64,000 nucleotides of DNA from assembly GCA_050084515.1 (NCBI GenBank), contig CM114274.1, forward strand, positions 12,214,001 to 12,278,000. The letters are read 5' to 3'. Source of the stretch: Blasia pusilla. Its lineage: Eukaryota; Marchantiophyta; Marchantiopsida; Blasiales. Position 1 is the stretch's first letter, and every line of letters starts with the position of its first letter. Both the position numbers and the translations under genes were made by a program. The notes below the pieces were generated by a model that saw only the letters and a program-made list of their open reading frames with translations, did not search any database and was not told the DNA's origin. Of the stretch, positions 41,934 through 53,989 are shown piece by piece.

Positions 41934-44400
41934 TTTTCACATAACCGGTGCTGCAACACTTGGCGCAACTTCCAGCGATTTCTGCCGGAGTGAAGGTGCG
42001 AGGTAGATCGACGTTGAATATGGAGCTGTAAAGCTGACCCCGCATACAGCAGGTGTGAGACTGTGAGTCGATACGTCACATATTCCCCACGTATCGAGAC
42101 TACATCCAAATTCTAGCGATGAGCACCATCAAGAGCCTTTTGGGATTTTCTACTTGATCACGGCGATGGAAACAAACAGAAAACCGGAACCTCTTTGAGA
42201 GGTCCGCTGCCCTTGAGAACAAGTGTCATCCCGGAGTGGAGATGTGCAACTGCTTGGCTCTCGTTCGACGGCACTTTTCTCCCTGGCTTATAGTAAGGGT
42301 CCGCCTGAGCGACTCTTGTCGCGCTGGCGTGGGCTCATGAGTGAAAATGAATCTCGCAACTATAACCCCATCAGCACAACCTAATGAAACGGAGAAATCA
42401 CGTGCTAAGGAAGCGGGGGAAACGAAGAAAACCGACCGCAGACACAAATCAGCGGCCAATCACGCTCCGCACTACTAAGACACCGAGGGATCAAAATCCC
42501 CGTAACCCATCAATCGTGAAGGGTTCTCGGTCGTACGGGCTCATTTTTTTGGATGAAGTTGTCGACATTTGCCTAACAAGAAATCCGGAATGATCTTAGT
42601 GGTACGGCAACACTGCAGTGCTCTCTCGCCTTGCAGTTTGCACTCTCTCCATTTGGAAGCACTCGCCCTATAGTCCACTAGGACTCTGCCCCGTGAAATA
42701 GACACATGCCGAATCAATTATCGACGTCGTGACTGGTTTAAACCTAGTACCTACATAGTGTAGTCCCAAGCCATCAGCATCGCAGATGACTGTGGTCACC
42801 GTGGATGTGGATATGTGTACGGAAACTGTGGTCACGGGGTGTCGATCTGTTATACGGTACTCGACTACACACGAACCTGCAACGAACCATAAGTGTCGCA
42901 GAAGCAAGGCCCCACGAAAAAGTGGGGACCGTCAGTCCCTCCCATAATACGACACATCAATCCTTCACTCTTCAGGTGCCATGCGATTCTGACATCGCCT
43001 TGTGCTCTACCGCACCTTCAAAATGACAGATAATCTTTATTTTTTGAAAGTGCCTTTGTTTTAAAAATATATATATATACGCGCTCCACACTATCAGCCA
43101 ATAAGATCTCATAATTCCAAGTTATTTGAAAAGTTATGTGGGGAATAATATTATTCTTAAACACGTGTTTAATATCCTAAACGAAGAGAAAAAATGGATA
43201 TCAAATATTCACCTGTAATTATCTATGGCTAATTTAAATTATTTTTAAACCATTGAAAATTTAAATTTTGATCACAAAATTAAAAACTTATATTTCATTT
43301 CTCTTATTAACATTCTATCATAAACTAAAATTTCATTTTCCCCTTCGTGAAACCGTATTCCTTGTAACAACTTGAAACCTTTCCCAAAAACTATGATTAC
43401 GATATTTCCCAGAAACTGAGGCGATTAACCCGAACGAATGGACAAAGACTCTAATGAGCAGAATACAATAATATTACTAATTTGTATGATTATGTTACTA
43501 ATTTGTCATATTATACATATGAGATTCGAATACTAATGTAAATATGTCCACTAGTAATTTTATTTTAACCTTGCGGTAGAGATCGAGTCGACGAAACCGC
43601 CAACCTGTCCGAATTTGGCTGGGCCTCTGGGCCTTATCCAAATTTGACGCAGCTTGTCTGGGGTGTCCCTTTCGGTTTCAGATAAGGTCCTTTCTCGGGC
43701 GACTCGGGGGCGTCCACTCGGTGAGCGTCCACCTCCAACGGTAGCCCGCACCCGAGCACGGAATTTGACCATACAAAGAGTTATGGCTTCGTACGTCCGA
43801 CCCTAAGACACATTTCTGAGACGCCCTAATACAGCGAGCACGTTTCACACGTGCTAAGATTAGTCATCGATCTCAGAATCACCGACTGTATCACAGAGCC
43901 CCGCGCTCTTTCGTAGCCTCTCAGATCAGTCATCTGACCATACAATGTCAAATATGGAAGATGTAATTTCCCGGGGTAAATACCACTTCGAAACTTCCTT
44001 TCAAGGTTCTCCCGCTAAATTTAGCAGGACGAGCAGTCTACAGAATGTCGCCTCGGACCAAAGCTTTGGAGAATATAAGACTTAAATAGAAAAGTGGACC
44101 TATGCTATGCGTCTCAGCCTTTAAGGACAGGAAACCGGGACCCAGTTAACCAAAAGTAGCACCTGCAGTAATAGCCTTTAACAAAGCCGCAAGGAAAACA
44201 CGACAGTTGATTCGTGGAACAGCCGAGGATCGCATGGCCCCGAAACGGGTTTCCTAAATGATAACTGGACATAGTACTATCGGCAAAAGTTGCAAAAAAG
44301 AAAATAAAAAAGGGAAAAGGGAAAAGAAAAAAATAGCTCTTGGAAAAATAATAAAAAATATTGACTCCTCTTAAAAATCAATATTTAAATATTTATCGAG
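41934..44400. other. Upstream region of the bHLH gene, no other gene recognised
   Basis: The first several hundred bases to the right of 41933 are the likely 5' untranslated region and promoter. 43030-43560 is AT-rich with a (TA)n run near 43068-43079. Small frames (42226-42459 minus, 43560-43772 minus) carry no known domain. No clear TATA box can be tied to a start site. Confidence 0.4.
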
Positions 44401-46120
44401 GAGCATACCCAGTTGGTGTATGAGAGGCAGATCCGATTCCGTCCTCGTAACACGTCCGGAAGTCCGTCCCTTCCTTCTGTTTGAAGGACCTAAAGGAAAA
44501 AGATGCACTTCGATAAAAACGAGTGATGGAAAACCCATCGGAAGTACAAAAGAGGGGGACTCAAAGAGTCAAAACCTGAAGGCCACAACAAGACCAGAAA
44601 AGGAAGAAGGGGGCATTCCCCCCCCTAACGACGAAACTCACCAACAGCAGAGACAATATCAGCAACAACAAGAAAGCTATGACTACTACTAAGTGGGCCT
44701 CTAGCGCCGGCGTCTCCCACAGCCTGAGCCCGCCGCAAAATCAACGGGACGACGACAGATTTGCCGAACGATAGCCGTTCGCCGGTCGGTCGGGCTTCGC
44801 GGGTCGAATCACAAGCTTCCGCAGTCCTTGAGTTCTCCCGCTGGGGCCGAGTATTATCCCGAGTGAGGATTAGAATGACCTCCGGACCCTTTGGGGGTAT
44901 TGGTGACGACCTCCGCATCACACTCCGAGCCAAAGTGGGAATCGCCTGGGAATTGGAGGGACTCCCTCCGAGAGTCCGAGGGATGGATGAACCCCGACGA
45001 AGGCGGAGTCCGGACAATGAGGGACCAGATCCCGCAGCTCATGCATTTATCTGCCGGCACAGAAGAGAACCCAGACTTCCCAAAGTGGTCGGTGACAGGA
45101 ATCCCGCCCTTGCGTACGGAAACTGGTTCTTAAACTCCACCGACCAATCGCCTATTATGTACTATTTACCGCTACACCGTAGTTCTACGAAGTAGTAGTA
45201 TGTCTCATTAATTAAGCATATATATAGCGGACAGAGTCAGCAGTGCTTCGTAGACGACGACGCACTGAAAGTGCCTCGACGTTCAGCTTTTCATGTGATT
45301 TCTTAGGTAGATTTTTATTCGCAGCTTGGAGTATATGTTTTCTTGCTGGCTTTCCTTTTTTTATTCCCCGCGTGGAGCATGGCTAGAACAGCCCACATCG
45401 TGTAGTAGGGCCGCTCAAAGCTCGGCCATAGCGACTGTTCCTCTATATGGCAGGGACGGGCATTGCCATGGACAGGAAAGGCAAGCGATTCAAGCTTGCC
45501 GTTCAGGGCACCGGGAAAATTACCCATCAGGTACAGAAGGGCGATCCACATGGAGCCGCCTTTCTCCGGCCGTAGCAGGAACGGTTCCGGTCGAGGAAAC
45601 GGAACCCTCAAACGTGTTCCTACGTTCATTTATTTCTATTTTTTTTAGTAATTTTTCTTTACGGGTTGAAAGAATAGGTTCATTTCATACAAAGGCAGCT
45701 ATTTCACGGGTTGAAAGAATAGGATTTATTATGGCCTCTACAAGAAGTGGATTCTAAGTGCACAGCTTGCATAATGCAAGTTACTATGCACGTTTTCTAC
45801 CCTAGGATAAGAGTCTTTTAACGGTGGGATGCTGATAATTATGTTATTATAAATTCTCTCATTAATACAAAATAGTATCCATTCTCTATTTTTTCTTTGC
45901 ATTCTCTATTCGTTCTCAAAACCGCCATGTTAAAGAATTTGGCCGTCCCTCCTCCCGTGTTAGTCCCAATGGTTCATATTTCCGAACTTAGTTCTAAAAC
46001 TCAAAACCCTGAAAAGGGGCCGCATATTGGTTTCATACAAAGGCAGCTATAGCAGAGTCTTTTAAGGAATATGGTTCATTTGACAATAAGAGCATTCACA
46101 CATATCATAGAGCTTTTCAT
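44401..46120. other. Mixed low-copy sequence with short direct repeats
   Basis: It contains purine runs (44295-44335), frames without recognised domains on both strands (44420-44692, 44625-45017 minus, 44761-45195, 45326-45757), the palindromic motif GATGGAAAACCCATCGG shared with 60737, and two short repeat families (45661/45706 and 45683/46031). The style of short repeats in GC-balanced DNA reminded me of plant mitochondrial intergenic DNA, but no mitochondrial gene is present. Confidence 0.4.
45661..46050 (+). repeat. Short exact direct repeats
   Basis: ACGGGTTGAAAGAATAGG occurs at 45661-45678 and 45706-45723. TTTCATACAAAGGCAGCTAT occurs at 45683-45702 and 46031-46050. The first pair gives a 45 bp tandem unit. 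Confidence 0.85.
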
Positions 46121-46324
46121 ATTTTATATAATGTTATCATTTTTTGTGGTGTCCAATAAATTTCCTTTTTTTGGGACGACAAAGAGGACATACCCATTAT
46201 AATAGGTGAAAAAGAAAGAGATTTTCACTGAGACTATTTTAGCTATCATTATGGATGTTTTTGACTTATTTTGTGCATGGTTTCTTGAAGTTAGAATGTC
46301 TAGTGAAATCGAGATCGCTAATTT

Positions 46325-47640
46325 ATGATAGGGACCACGGAACATGACGGAGTTAATATTCAAAGTTTATTCATGTTCTATTTCATGATCAAAGAGTGGC
46401 ATCGGAGTCAATCAAATAGAGGAACAGAGTTCTGGGTAATACCAAGACAATTCACTTGGTGGGAGGTAATTCATAAAGAGGTTTGGACTTATAATGACAA
46501 TTTTTTTTACACTCACATGAGAAGTCGATATCGAATGTCTTTTGAAAAAATTCCAGAAACTAGTAGATATGATTGAACCATTCATGCCACCTATGCCAAC
46601 CGAGATACCAACGCGGGAGAGAGTGAGAAAAAGAATTGAGATACCAAAGTGTGTTGCAGTAGTTATCTATCGATTTGCCCACAAACCACCACTTCGAATC
46701 TTGAGTGACTTCTACAGGATTGGAAAATCGACAATTGTCAAATACTCATCCATTATCATTGAGATTCTAACGAGTAGACATAAATGGTACGCCAAATATG
46801 TTAGATGGCCAACAATTGATGAAATGATTGAACAAATGCGCAAATATGTGTATTTATGGAGTTTCACAAATCATACGGGCCATAGATGGGTCTCACATAA
46901 AACTTAAATTCAAACCTGCTGTAAAATATTTCCCAGAGCACTATAGGAATCATCACTCTGATTACTCGATGCTTCTCCAAGGTATATGTGATGCCGATCT
47001 GAAGTTTTGGGACTTATGTTGTACTAAGCCCGGATCCACTTATGATGCTACACATTTAAGGAAATCCACAGTGTTTTAATGCATTGAAGAGAAACGTGTC
47101 CTTTCTCAACCAGAATTCAGATTATCACTTGATCACGGAGAGGTTCAAGTCATTTCGCCCATAATACGTGGGGATACCGCCTATCCCCTACGACTATGGC
47201 TATTGAAGCGTTTCCATCGACACCTACATCAAGGCAATCCATTGTAAAATATATTTGATAGACATACATCAAAGGCAAGAGTGACAATAGAAAATGCGTT
47301 TGGTCATTTAAAGGAAGATGGACAACTCTACGCGATTGTCTTATATCTTTAGAAATCGTTTCTAAAGTAACGCTTGCATGTGGAGTTCTGCATAATTTTT
47401 TATCTTACAAGCAGAGCCCTTACCGCAAGACATCAATCTAGTGGATGATAAGATGAATGGTGGAATTATCCAATTACAACCTGGAAATACAACTGAGAGG
47501 ATAAGAACAATCACATGTGAACTAGTGCAAGCAACATTGTTTAAAGAGTTTTGTGACACACATGCTTACTTGAGCGATTATAGAGCTGGAGGTACACCAT
47601 ATATACTTATTTTTCAGAAATAGATGTTGATGATTTTCCT
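46325..47640 (+). pseudogene. PIF/Harbinger transposase, broken
   Basis: Consecutive frames 46325-46576, 46542-46907, 46828-47079 and later pieces add up to one Harbinger-type transposase. Signs in order: YNDNFFYTHMRSRYRMSFEK (N-terminal helical part), then VAVVIYRFAHKPPLRILSDF, RIGKSTIVKYSSIIIEIL (helix-turn-helix), VSQIIRAIDGSHIKLKFKP (first catalytic Asp), DADLKFWDLCCTKPGSTYDA (second Asp region), GDTAYPLRLWLLKRF and ARVTIENAFGHLKGRWTTLR (catalytic Glu block), ending near CGVLHNFLSY. At least four frameshifts or stops (about 46560, 46880, 47080, 47190) make it inactive. No terminal inverted repeats or a Myb-like partner gene were found beside it. Confidence 0.87.
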
Positions 47641-50600
47641 TCTTGCTATAAGCCAAATCCTCATTCAATGGTATAAATAACTGTATGCAGAAATAAATGA
47701 GATTTTAATGTATATTGCATATACGTCTCCAAAAAATTTAAAAAATAGGTTTCAAGATCTTCTTGACTCTAAGAATAAGGTGTGGCGATTTGTGACGAAA
47801 AAGATATGATTATACTACTCTCATACCCTCTCACAACTACAATTTTTTGTAAGTCACCTTAAAAAAAAGGAAAAAAGCTCACAAAGTGGGAAATTTAAAA
47901 TTTGCATGCCCGTTCACTGAAATAGTACCCCGCCATCCTTTTTAATTCCAAAACGGAGGAAAGAAGAAAGAAGAGGAAACAGAGCCCTCCGTTTGGGGGC
48001 TGCGTTCCGGCCGAGCCCTTGGTCTATTCCGGCTCCTCTTAGACGGAGCCGGAACGGAAAGCGTATATTCGGGCGATATGCCTCCTAACGGAGGCATATT
48101 GCGTCTATGTGAATTGGGTAAGAGAGGTTAAGTGAATTAGACAAATGATGGGGTTCAACAATTTTCAAGTATATGATTCACGGGATTCAAGGGATCACCT
48201 TATGGCTTTGATATTCATTTATGTTTTCAATCCTTTGAGCAGCTTTAATATGTTGAGGTTTAACTGAGCGGGAGCAGGTTGTGGCAACCAAATAGTGTTC
48301 AATCCTTTTTAAAGGAGATTTTTGCGATGGTTTTAAATGCTTAATTGGAAAATCGTGCATGTTTTATTTTTCAATGGAAATTTTCGGGTATTTAAATATG
48401 TCTTTTGATGATTTTTTGATGATATATGCTCATCATTCCCTCGAGTATAATCAACTTGCATCTTCCATATTGCTTCCATCTTGGTTGTCACTACTTATTT
48501 CCTTCAATTCATTTTAAGGTTATTATAATGTGCATAAGCATTGGTGTTGATACATTGAGCTAAAGTGGTTGGTACCCATCCACCTCATCATCCACTTACA
48601 TCTTACCAATCACTAGTGTTTGTGTTAGATTTGTTTTGAGCTATTAATTGCATAGCTCATTGAGTTGGTTTGGTGTTGGCTGGTTGCCATTTTTTTTTGT
48701 ATTGATATATTTGTTTTCTTCGCTTAATACCTCTTTGGGATCTTGTTGCCTTTTTTGTTGTATTTTAAGATTAAAATTCATTCTAAAGTGGATTCTTATT
48801 TTCTCGTTGAACTATCTTGTTGAATGTGATATTTTCAACCATGCTCTTTTCTTATTGCGCACTTTCTTTCCACTATTTTGTTTCACCTTTGCCACCTTTC
48901 AAGACATTGAATATGTTTTCTCTTTCTTTATATAGAACCTACTAACCAATTTTCCCCAACTATGCAAGATAGCAAGTGCACAATGTATTCTATGCTCCAG
49001 TTCTCTTAGTTGCAAACTCATTCATTTAAAGTAAGAAAATTTTAAATTTCATATCCCAAATTTTCACGCAGGAAATTTTTTCACCAGTTTGGTGAAAATC
49101 CTATAATTTTAAAATATACGGAAAATTAATGTTTTCCTTCCTTCTTTATACATTTCAAAAATATGTATGTGAACATTTTTTTTCATTTGAAATGCACTAC
49201 ATTTCATGGAAATTTTCCCAATAAGTTTTTTTACATATGTGATATATGGCATTACGTGGTCACAAGTTTTTTCTTCTACTTAAAAATATCCCCATGATAA
49301 GGTCCGTATTATGCCGCCCAAAAGCCTAAAGAAATGAAAACACATCGATTTTGAGGTTGGGTAAAATTTCAGGGGTTAAATTTCATATGTTTTATTTCAA
49401 ATAACTAGTGGCATATAAATAGAAAAGGGGATTGGAAAATAGTTTCACGTTTTATTTTATTTAATCCGAAATTGGACAACGAATTCAATCCACCCTCATT
49501 AACATCCGCATTAATTTTCTAATCTTTACAAAATTTATTCACATGCGATTTAATACAGCCTTCAAAATTTTGGGACTATTATTTTTTATAATTCCATGAA
49601 AGCTTCCTATATTCAACAAACCTACCCTAATAAAATCTACCCATAAAAAATTGAAGTAAGAGAACACTATGACAAACCACTATTTCTGTAATTAAAAATT
49701 CCTCTTTAATTAATAGGCTAATGAGACTTTATTGTAGATAGTAAAATCTCTCCATAGTCAAAAGCTCCTTACTCTTTGGAAGGTATGACAAGATTAACAG
49801 AATTTTATTTGATTAATGAACTTTAAAAAAATATCTTCCTCCAAATAGTAATTTTCTTAACCTTAAATTTTCATGTTGGAAGGTAAAAATTTACAAATCT
49901 AGTTAGGCGTTTTAGGGTAACGAGGTGTTATTTTAATAGGAGTCTTCCCTTCATATCGAAAACTAACATGAATTTCCACGAATAGGGGCAAAACAGTTCC
50001 TCAGCCGAAACCTGCCTATAAGTACTATATGGCACCCAGACGGCGCTGCTTTGAGACGGTTGATTTATGTCCTTAATGAAAGAAAGAGATACATCGAAGT
50101 TTGTACATAAAGCGGACCGAAACAAATATTAGAAGAGTATTTGGATCTTTTGGTTTTTCTTTTCTTTTCGTTCCTTCTTTCCCTCATTGAGCGATTTTAG
50201 CTTTTAGCCTTCCCTTTTGTCTTCACAACTTTTGTAATTTGCTTCCCTTTCATATTTTCGATTTATATTTTTTTTATAACATGGGTGAAGTCGTGGGCCA
50301 CCCTATCATCTACTAGAACGTGCCCCGGTAAAGATGCAACGAGTCGAAATTGTCTCCACATGAAATTATATATTTTCAATGGTGTAAGAAAAAATAGTCA
50401 AGACTACATCGTGGAGATGGGGACTACAAACTCTGACTCCTTTGCCCCTTGGAGTATTACAACATAATCCTACAAACTTTGGAATTAGTTCTTTTGTGCT
50501 AATTCCAATCTAATCACCCGTTTATTTATGTATTATTGGAGGGTGTCTATATTATTTTCAATCATCTTTCCGCTTGAAAGTTGGCTTTTTTCAACTAATC

Positions 50601-50739
50601 GGATCACTCGTTAGCACAACCAATAGGATTGCTTGACCTATTGGCCAACAAGATAGCTCGAAATTGATTTTAAGAGGTCCAGTAAAATTTTCTTGAGGTT
50701 AGTTAAGTCATTAATCAAGGGGTAATTACCGATACTGAA
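47641..50739. other. AT-rich intergenic sequence
   Basis: Apart from the GC-rich palindromes at 48027-48099 this 3 kb holds no recognised gene or element. The longest frame (48648-48935) is phenylalanine/leucine-rich and looks like chance translation of T-rich DNA. Confidence 0.45.
48027..48099. repeat. Two adjacent short palindromes in a GC-rich block
   Basis: TTCCGGCTCC (48027-48036) pairs perfectly with 48045-48054 over an 8 bp loop. ATATGCCTCC (48076-48085) pairs perfectly with 48090-48099 over a 4 bp loop. They sit about 400 bp beyond the Harbinger relic in a GC island within AT-rich DNA. Confidence 0.8.
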
Positions 50740-51082
50740 TTTAAATCAAGGTTGCATATAGACAACGTCTGTGTTTGCGGACATGTCTAAGTCCGTGAAC
50801 TTCTGTCTGTCCTATGGAAGGACTTGTCCATATGGGCTCCATCTCTCCCTTCTTTCTCATTACTCCCAAGTGCCTTCATGATCCGCAATTTCTCGTTTCT
50901 TCCTCCTCCCACCTCCATTCCCTTCCCCCTTATTGCCTCGCCCACCCTCGCCTTGCCTTCCACCATGAACTATAAGTGTGGGGCTTACCTTTTGTAATCC
51001 ATATTCGTGGACATGTTCAAACTTGTCCTTCCATGTGTGTCCTAGGTACAAACTTATCCATTTTTGTGCACCATGATTTAAA
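50740..51082. mobile_element. MITE-like element, 343 bp
   Basis: The ends TTTAAATCAAGGTTGCA and (reverse complement of the right end) TTTAAATCATGGTGCAC form imperfect terminal inverted repeats. Subterminal GGACATG/ACTTGTCC motifs recur inside both ends. There is no coding capacity for a transposase. Related pieces lie at 33920-34112 and 52357-52410. Confidence 0.6.
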
Positions 51083-52356
51083 TGCATCGCACATTCGTTC
51101 ACTTTTGTAATTATATAGTGGTTTCTAATAATGACCAAGGTAAACAAAATACTAAATTTTGAGTTCATTAGAGCTAGTGGATGGCCATTAAATCTCATCT
51201 TGTTTGTAGGGGGAGAGGGATAGGGTAGATTTGTTCCACTTTCTTAACTTATGTAGACATATAAGGTTATGGAAAATCATGGATATCTTGGGAATTCTAG
51301 ATCCAAAGTTGGCATTTTATATGATTTGACGAAGGTTGGATCTCTATCTAAAATAAAATTCAAGAGTTACCATGATAACATGGTAATTTTGAGAATGAAG
51401 AAAATTTTCCTTTTAAGATAAAGTGGAAAATATGTTAAACTTAAAGTTGTATTGTAGAAGGAATACATAATTGTAAAGCCTTACCCAAGGCCTTACTTGG
51501 ATGTCTATATTATGTTTGACCTAGATCTAGACTAAAATTCCCAGAAGCCAAAGGTAGATCTAATATGGTAACTTTGGTTCCACTCAATGTTATTTTCAAG
51601 ATCAATTATACAATAATAATTTGTTTTGTTATGTGACGGGATTGAAGTGAGTTTTAGTTTTCTTACAATTTTTTACTCTAGATTTTTGGGTATTGATTTG
51701 AGGTTGGTGTTAGCTTGCAAAATTTTTACATAGTTTCTCAGCTATGAAAGGTTTAGTTTGATCGCTACAATATCATAATATATGGAGTAACTCATCTAAG
51801 GCCATGTTAGTAAGACTACTAAGACTCCTAGTTAACATTAGATATTTTTGCTTACTTACTAAGTGTCTTACTAAGGGCCACCTTAAACAATATATAGGTT
51901 AGTCTTAAGTTATGATTAGTCTTGCCACTTACCATACTTTTGGCTAAGAACTTTAATACTTAAAAAATTCACCTATGCGAGTAGCATCAATAATGAGTGA
52001 AATTGTACCAAGAATGACTTGAATGCCGTAATTTCTTGATAAGAAATTATAATGATGAAACAACGTCTTTTATATTTAATGGAAATAATTATTAATGATA
52101 TTCGCATGACATACCGATAGTGATTAGCGATCATCGATTATAAGTCGAAAGTGGCCTATTATGAAAATTATTAATCCATATGTGTAGGTTAATCCCTTCT
52201 TTAGAGTTGATTGAGTCCAAATTATAATTCCCACTAGATTCAATTTTTTACTATAATTTCTTTTCTCAAATTTGAAGGTAATGATTCACTTGATATATAT
52301 ATATATATAGATCATGATCATCATGAAAGCCCTACATGATGGTGTGTGTCTAGTGC
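51083..52356. other. AT-rich intergenic sequence
   Basis: No gene recognised. It contains a possible 87 bp foldback element at 51798-51884 and a (TA)n run at about 52297-52309. Confidence 0.45.
51798..51884. mobile_element. Possible tiny foldback MITE
   Basis: The left end AAGGCCATGTTAGTAAGAC and the reverse complement of the right end AAGGTGGCCCTTAGTAAGAC are similar over about 20 bp. TACTAAG-type motifs repeat inside. No clear target duplication, so it remains tentative. Confidence 0.4.
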
Positions 52357-53290
52357 AAGGTTGCACGGAAACGGACAAGTCCCAACATGTCCACAGACAT
52401 GGAAAATTGATCTCCAACCCGGGATATTTTCGGCGCCCGGGTCGACCACGCCCACGGGAATAGGTGTGGGCTCAGATGAGAGTGTGGGCTAGGATGTAGG
52501 CTCAAGGCGAGCCATGGGCGCGACATGGGCTGAGGGCGGGCAATCTCACGTGCGACACGGGATGAGAGAGGGCTCACTCGCTGGCCTTGCACACTGAGGG
52601 TAGACCAGGCGGGCCTAGCGAGCTTATGACAGATCTAGTGCAGGCTTGCGGGGTGAGGGCAGACTTGGTAGGCTGAAGGCAGGTTGGCACTACCAGGCAC
52701 GCGAGCCTATTGCGGGTGTGGCGGGCTGGTGGTGGGCATGGCGAGTTAAGTGTAGATTTGGCGCGGGCGTGCGGGATGAGGGCATGCCTCGTGCGGGCTG
52801 ACTATGGGCCTAGTGTATGCTTCCGCACGGGCGGCAAGCTGAGGGCAGGCGTGCTGTGGGCTTGCGAGCTGAGGGTGGGCTGGCAGAAGGGCCTATTGTG
52901 GGCCTGGCGGGCTAAGGGCAAGCAAACCTATCGCGGGTTGGCAAGTAGGTTGATGGCGTGCTTAGGGCGATCTTGGCGGGTTGAGGACAAGTAGGTAGAG
53001 TGCGGGCCCAACGGGTTGAGGGTGGGCCTAGCGCAAGCCACGAGGGCAAGGTGTGGGCTTATGTGCGGACCATACACGCTATGTGCGGGACTAGGTTCGG
53101 AACACGGGTTTGGGTTACGGGCCTAGGATTGCAACATGCAGGCTGTGAGTGGGAGTAGGTTTGGAATACTTTGATGGGTTGCGGGTTGAGGCTTGGGACA
53201 GGTTCAGAAGGTACGGGATGAACCGAGGCGCCGTAGGTCAGGGTGCGGCTTAAATGCAGTCCTTGTGCAGGCTTAAATGCAATTTGTGTA
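52357..53290. repeat. GC-rich degenerate minisatellite with MITE-type left end
   Basis: The segment opens with GCAAGGTTGCACGGAAACGG and ACATGTCCACAGACATGG, the same end sequence as the MITE family at 50740. From about 52560 to 53100 it is built of degenerate units resembling GGCGGGCTGAGGGCGGGC spaced irregularly at 25-50 bp. Plus-strand frame 52710-52994 is merely this repeat translated. Confidence 0.65.
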
Positions 53291-53989
53291 CAGGATTGAG
53301 TGCTTGACGGCTTGAGGGGTTAGAGAAAAAGTAGAAGATTAAGATAGGGTAGTTGTATTAGGGGATAGGTTTGTTACAAATGGGAGTAGTTAAAGAAGTG
53401 GGGATAGTATTGGTAGAGGGAGGAAAGAAGAATTTTAAAATATAATAGAGTGGTTGTATTGAAAAATAGGTTAGTTTCAAAAATTTGGTAAATAAGTTAG
53501 GATAGGTGAAAAAGGAATGGGATAGGAGAACAAAATAAGATATGCTAAATGATGATTAGTGGAAGTGGTTTAGGAATAAATTCTAAGTGGAGGTAGATGA
53601 GGAAAAAGAAGGAAGTGTTTATTCTCTTCCTTCCATCCTCCCCTAGATAAACTTGCTCATTTTTTGTATACCCTCGCAATCTTATTCCTCCCTTCATGTC
53701 TCCTCTCTCTTCTTTGTGGAAGTTTTTTTTATCCATAGATAGTTGAACTCGATAACTGAAAATATATTTTGCCATTAGATAACCATGATAATTGAAGATA
53801 TGTGAGTTATCTAGGTTAGTATATTGATTTTTGTTGTTCATAGTGAGTGTTCCAAGTTTTTTATTGGAGCATTCACAAACAAGATTTGATATAATTTACA
53901 GAAATTTTATTAGTCGATATATCCTATAATTGATATTGTAAAATTATTGTAAATTATCCAAATATTTTCGGGTGGGGTTAGTATCTGCC
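53291..53989. other. AT-rich spacer before the hAT relic
   Basis: Purine-rich plus strand in the first 300 bp, no recognised gene. It may contain the 5' end of the hAT element, but no terminal inverted repeat was identified. Confidence 0.4.

Noticed and set aside
41765-42109. Minus-strand 114-codon frame overlapping bHLH exon 1
   Set aside because: Out of frame with the bHLH exon, lacks any domain, and overlaps conserved coding sequence.
44625-45195. Overlapping frames of 130-144 codons on both strands
   Set aside because: Arg/Ser/Pro-rich on both strands as expected from GC-rich chance frames; no motif or start context.
44401-46120. Nuclear insertion of mitochondrial DNA
   Set aside because: Base composition and short repeats suggested it, but no mitochondrial exon, rRNA or tRNA could be recognised.
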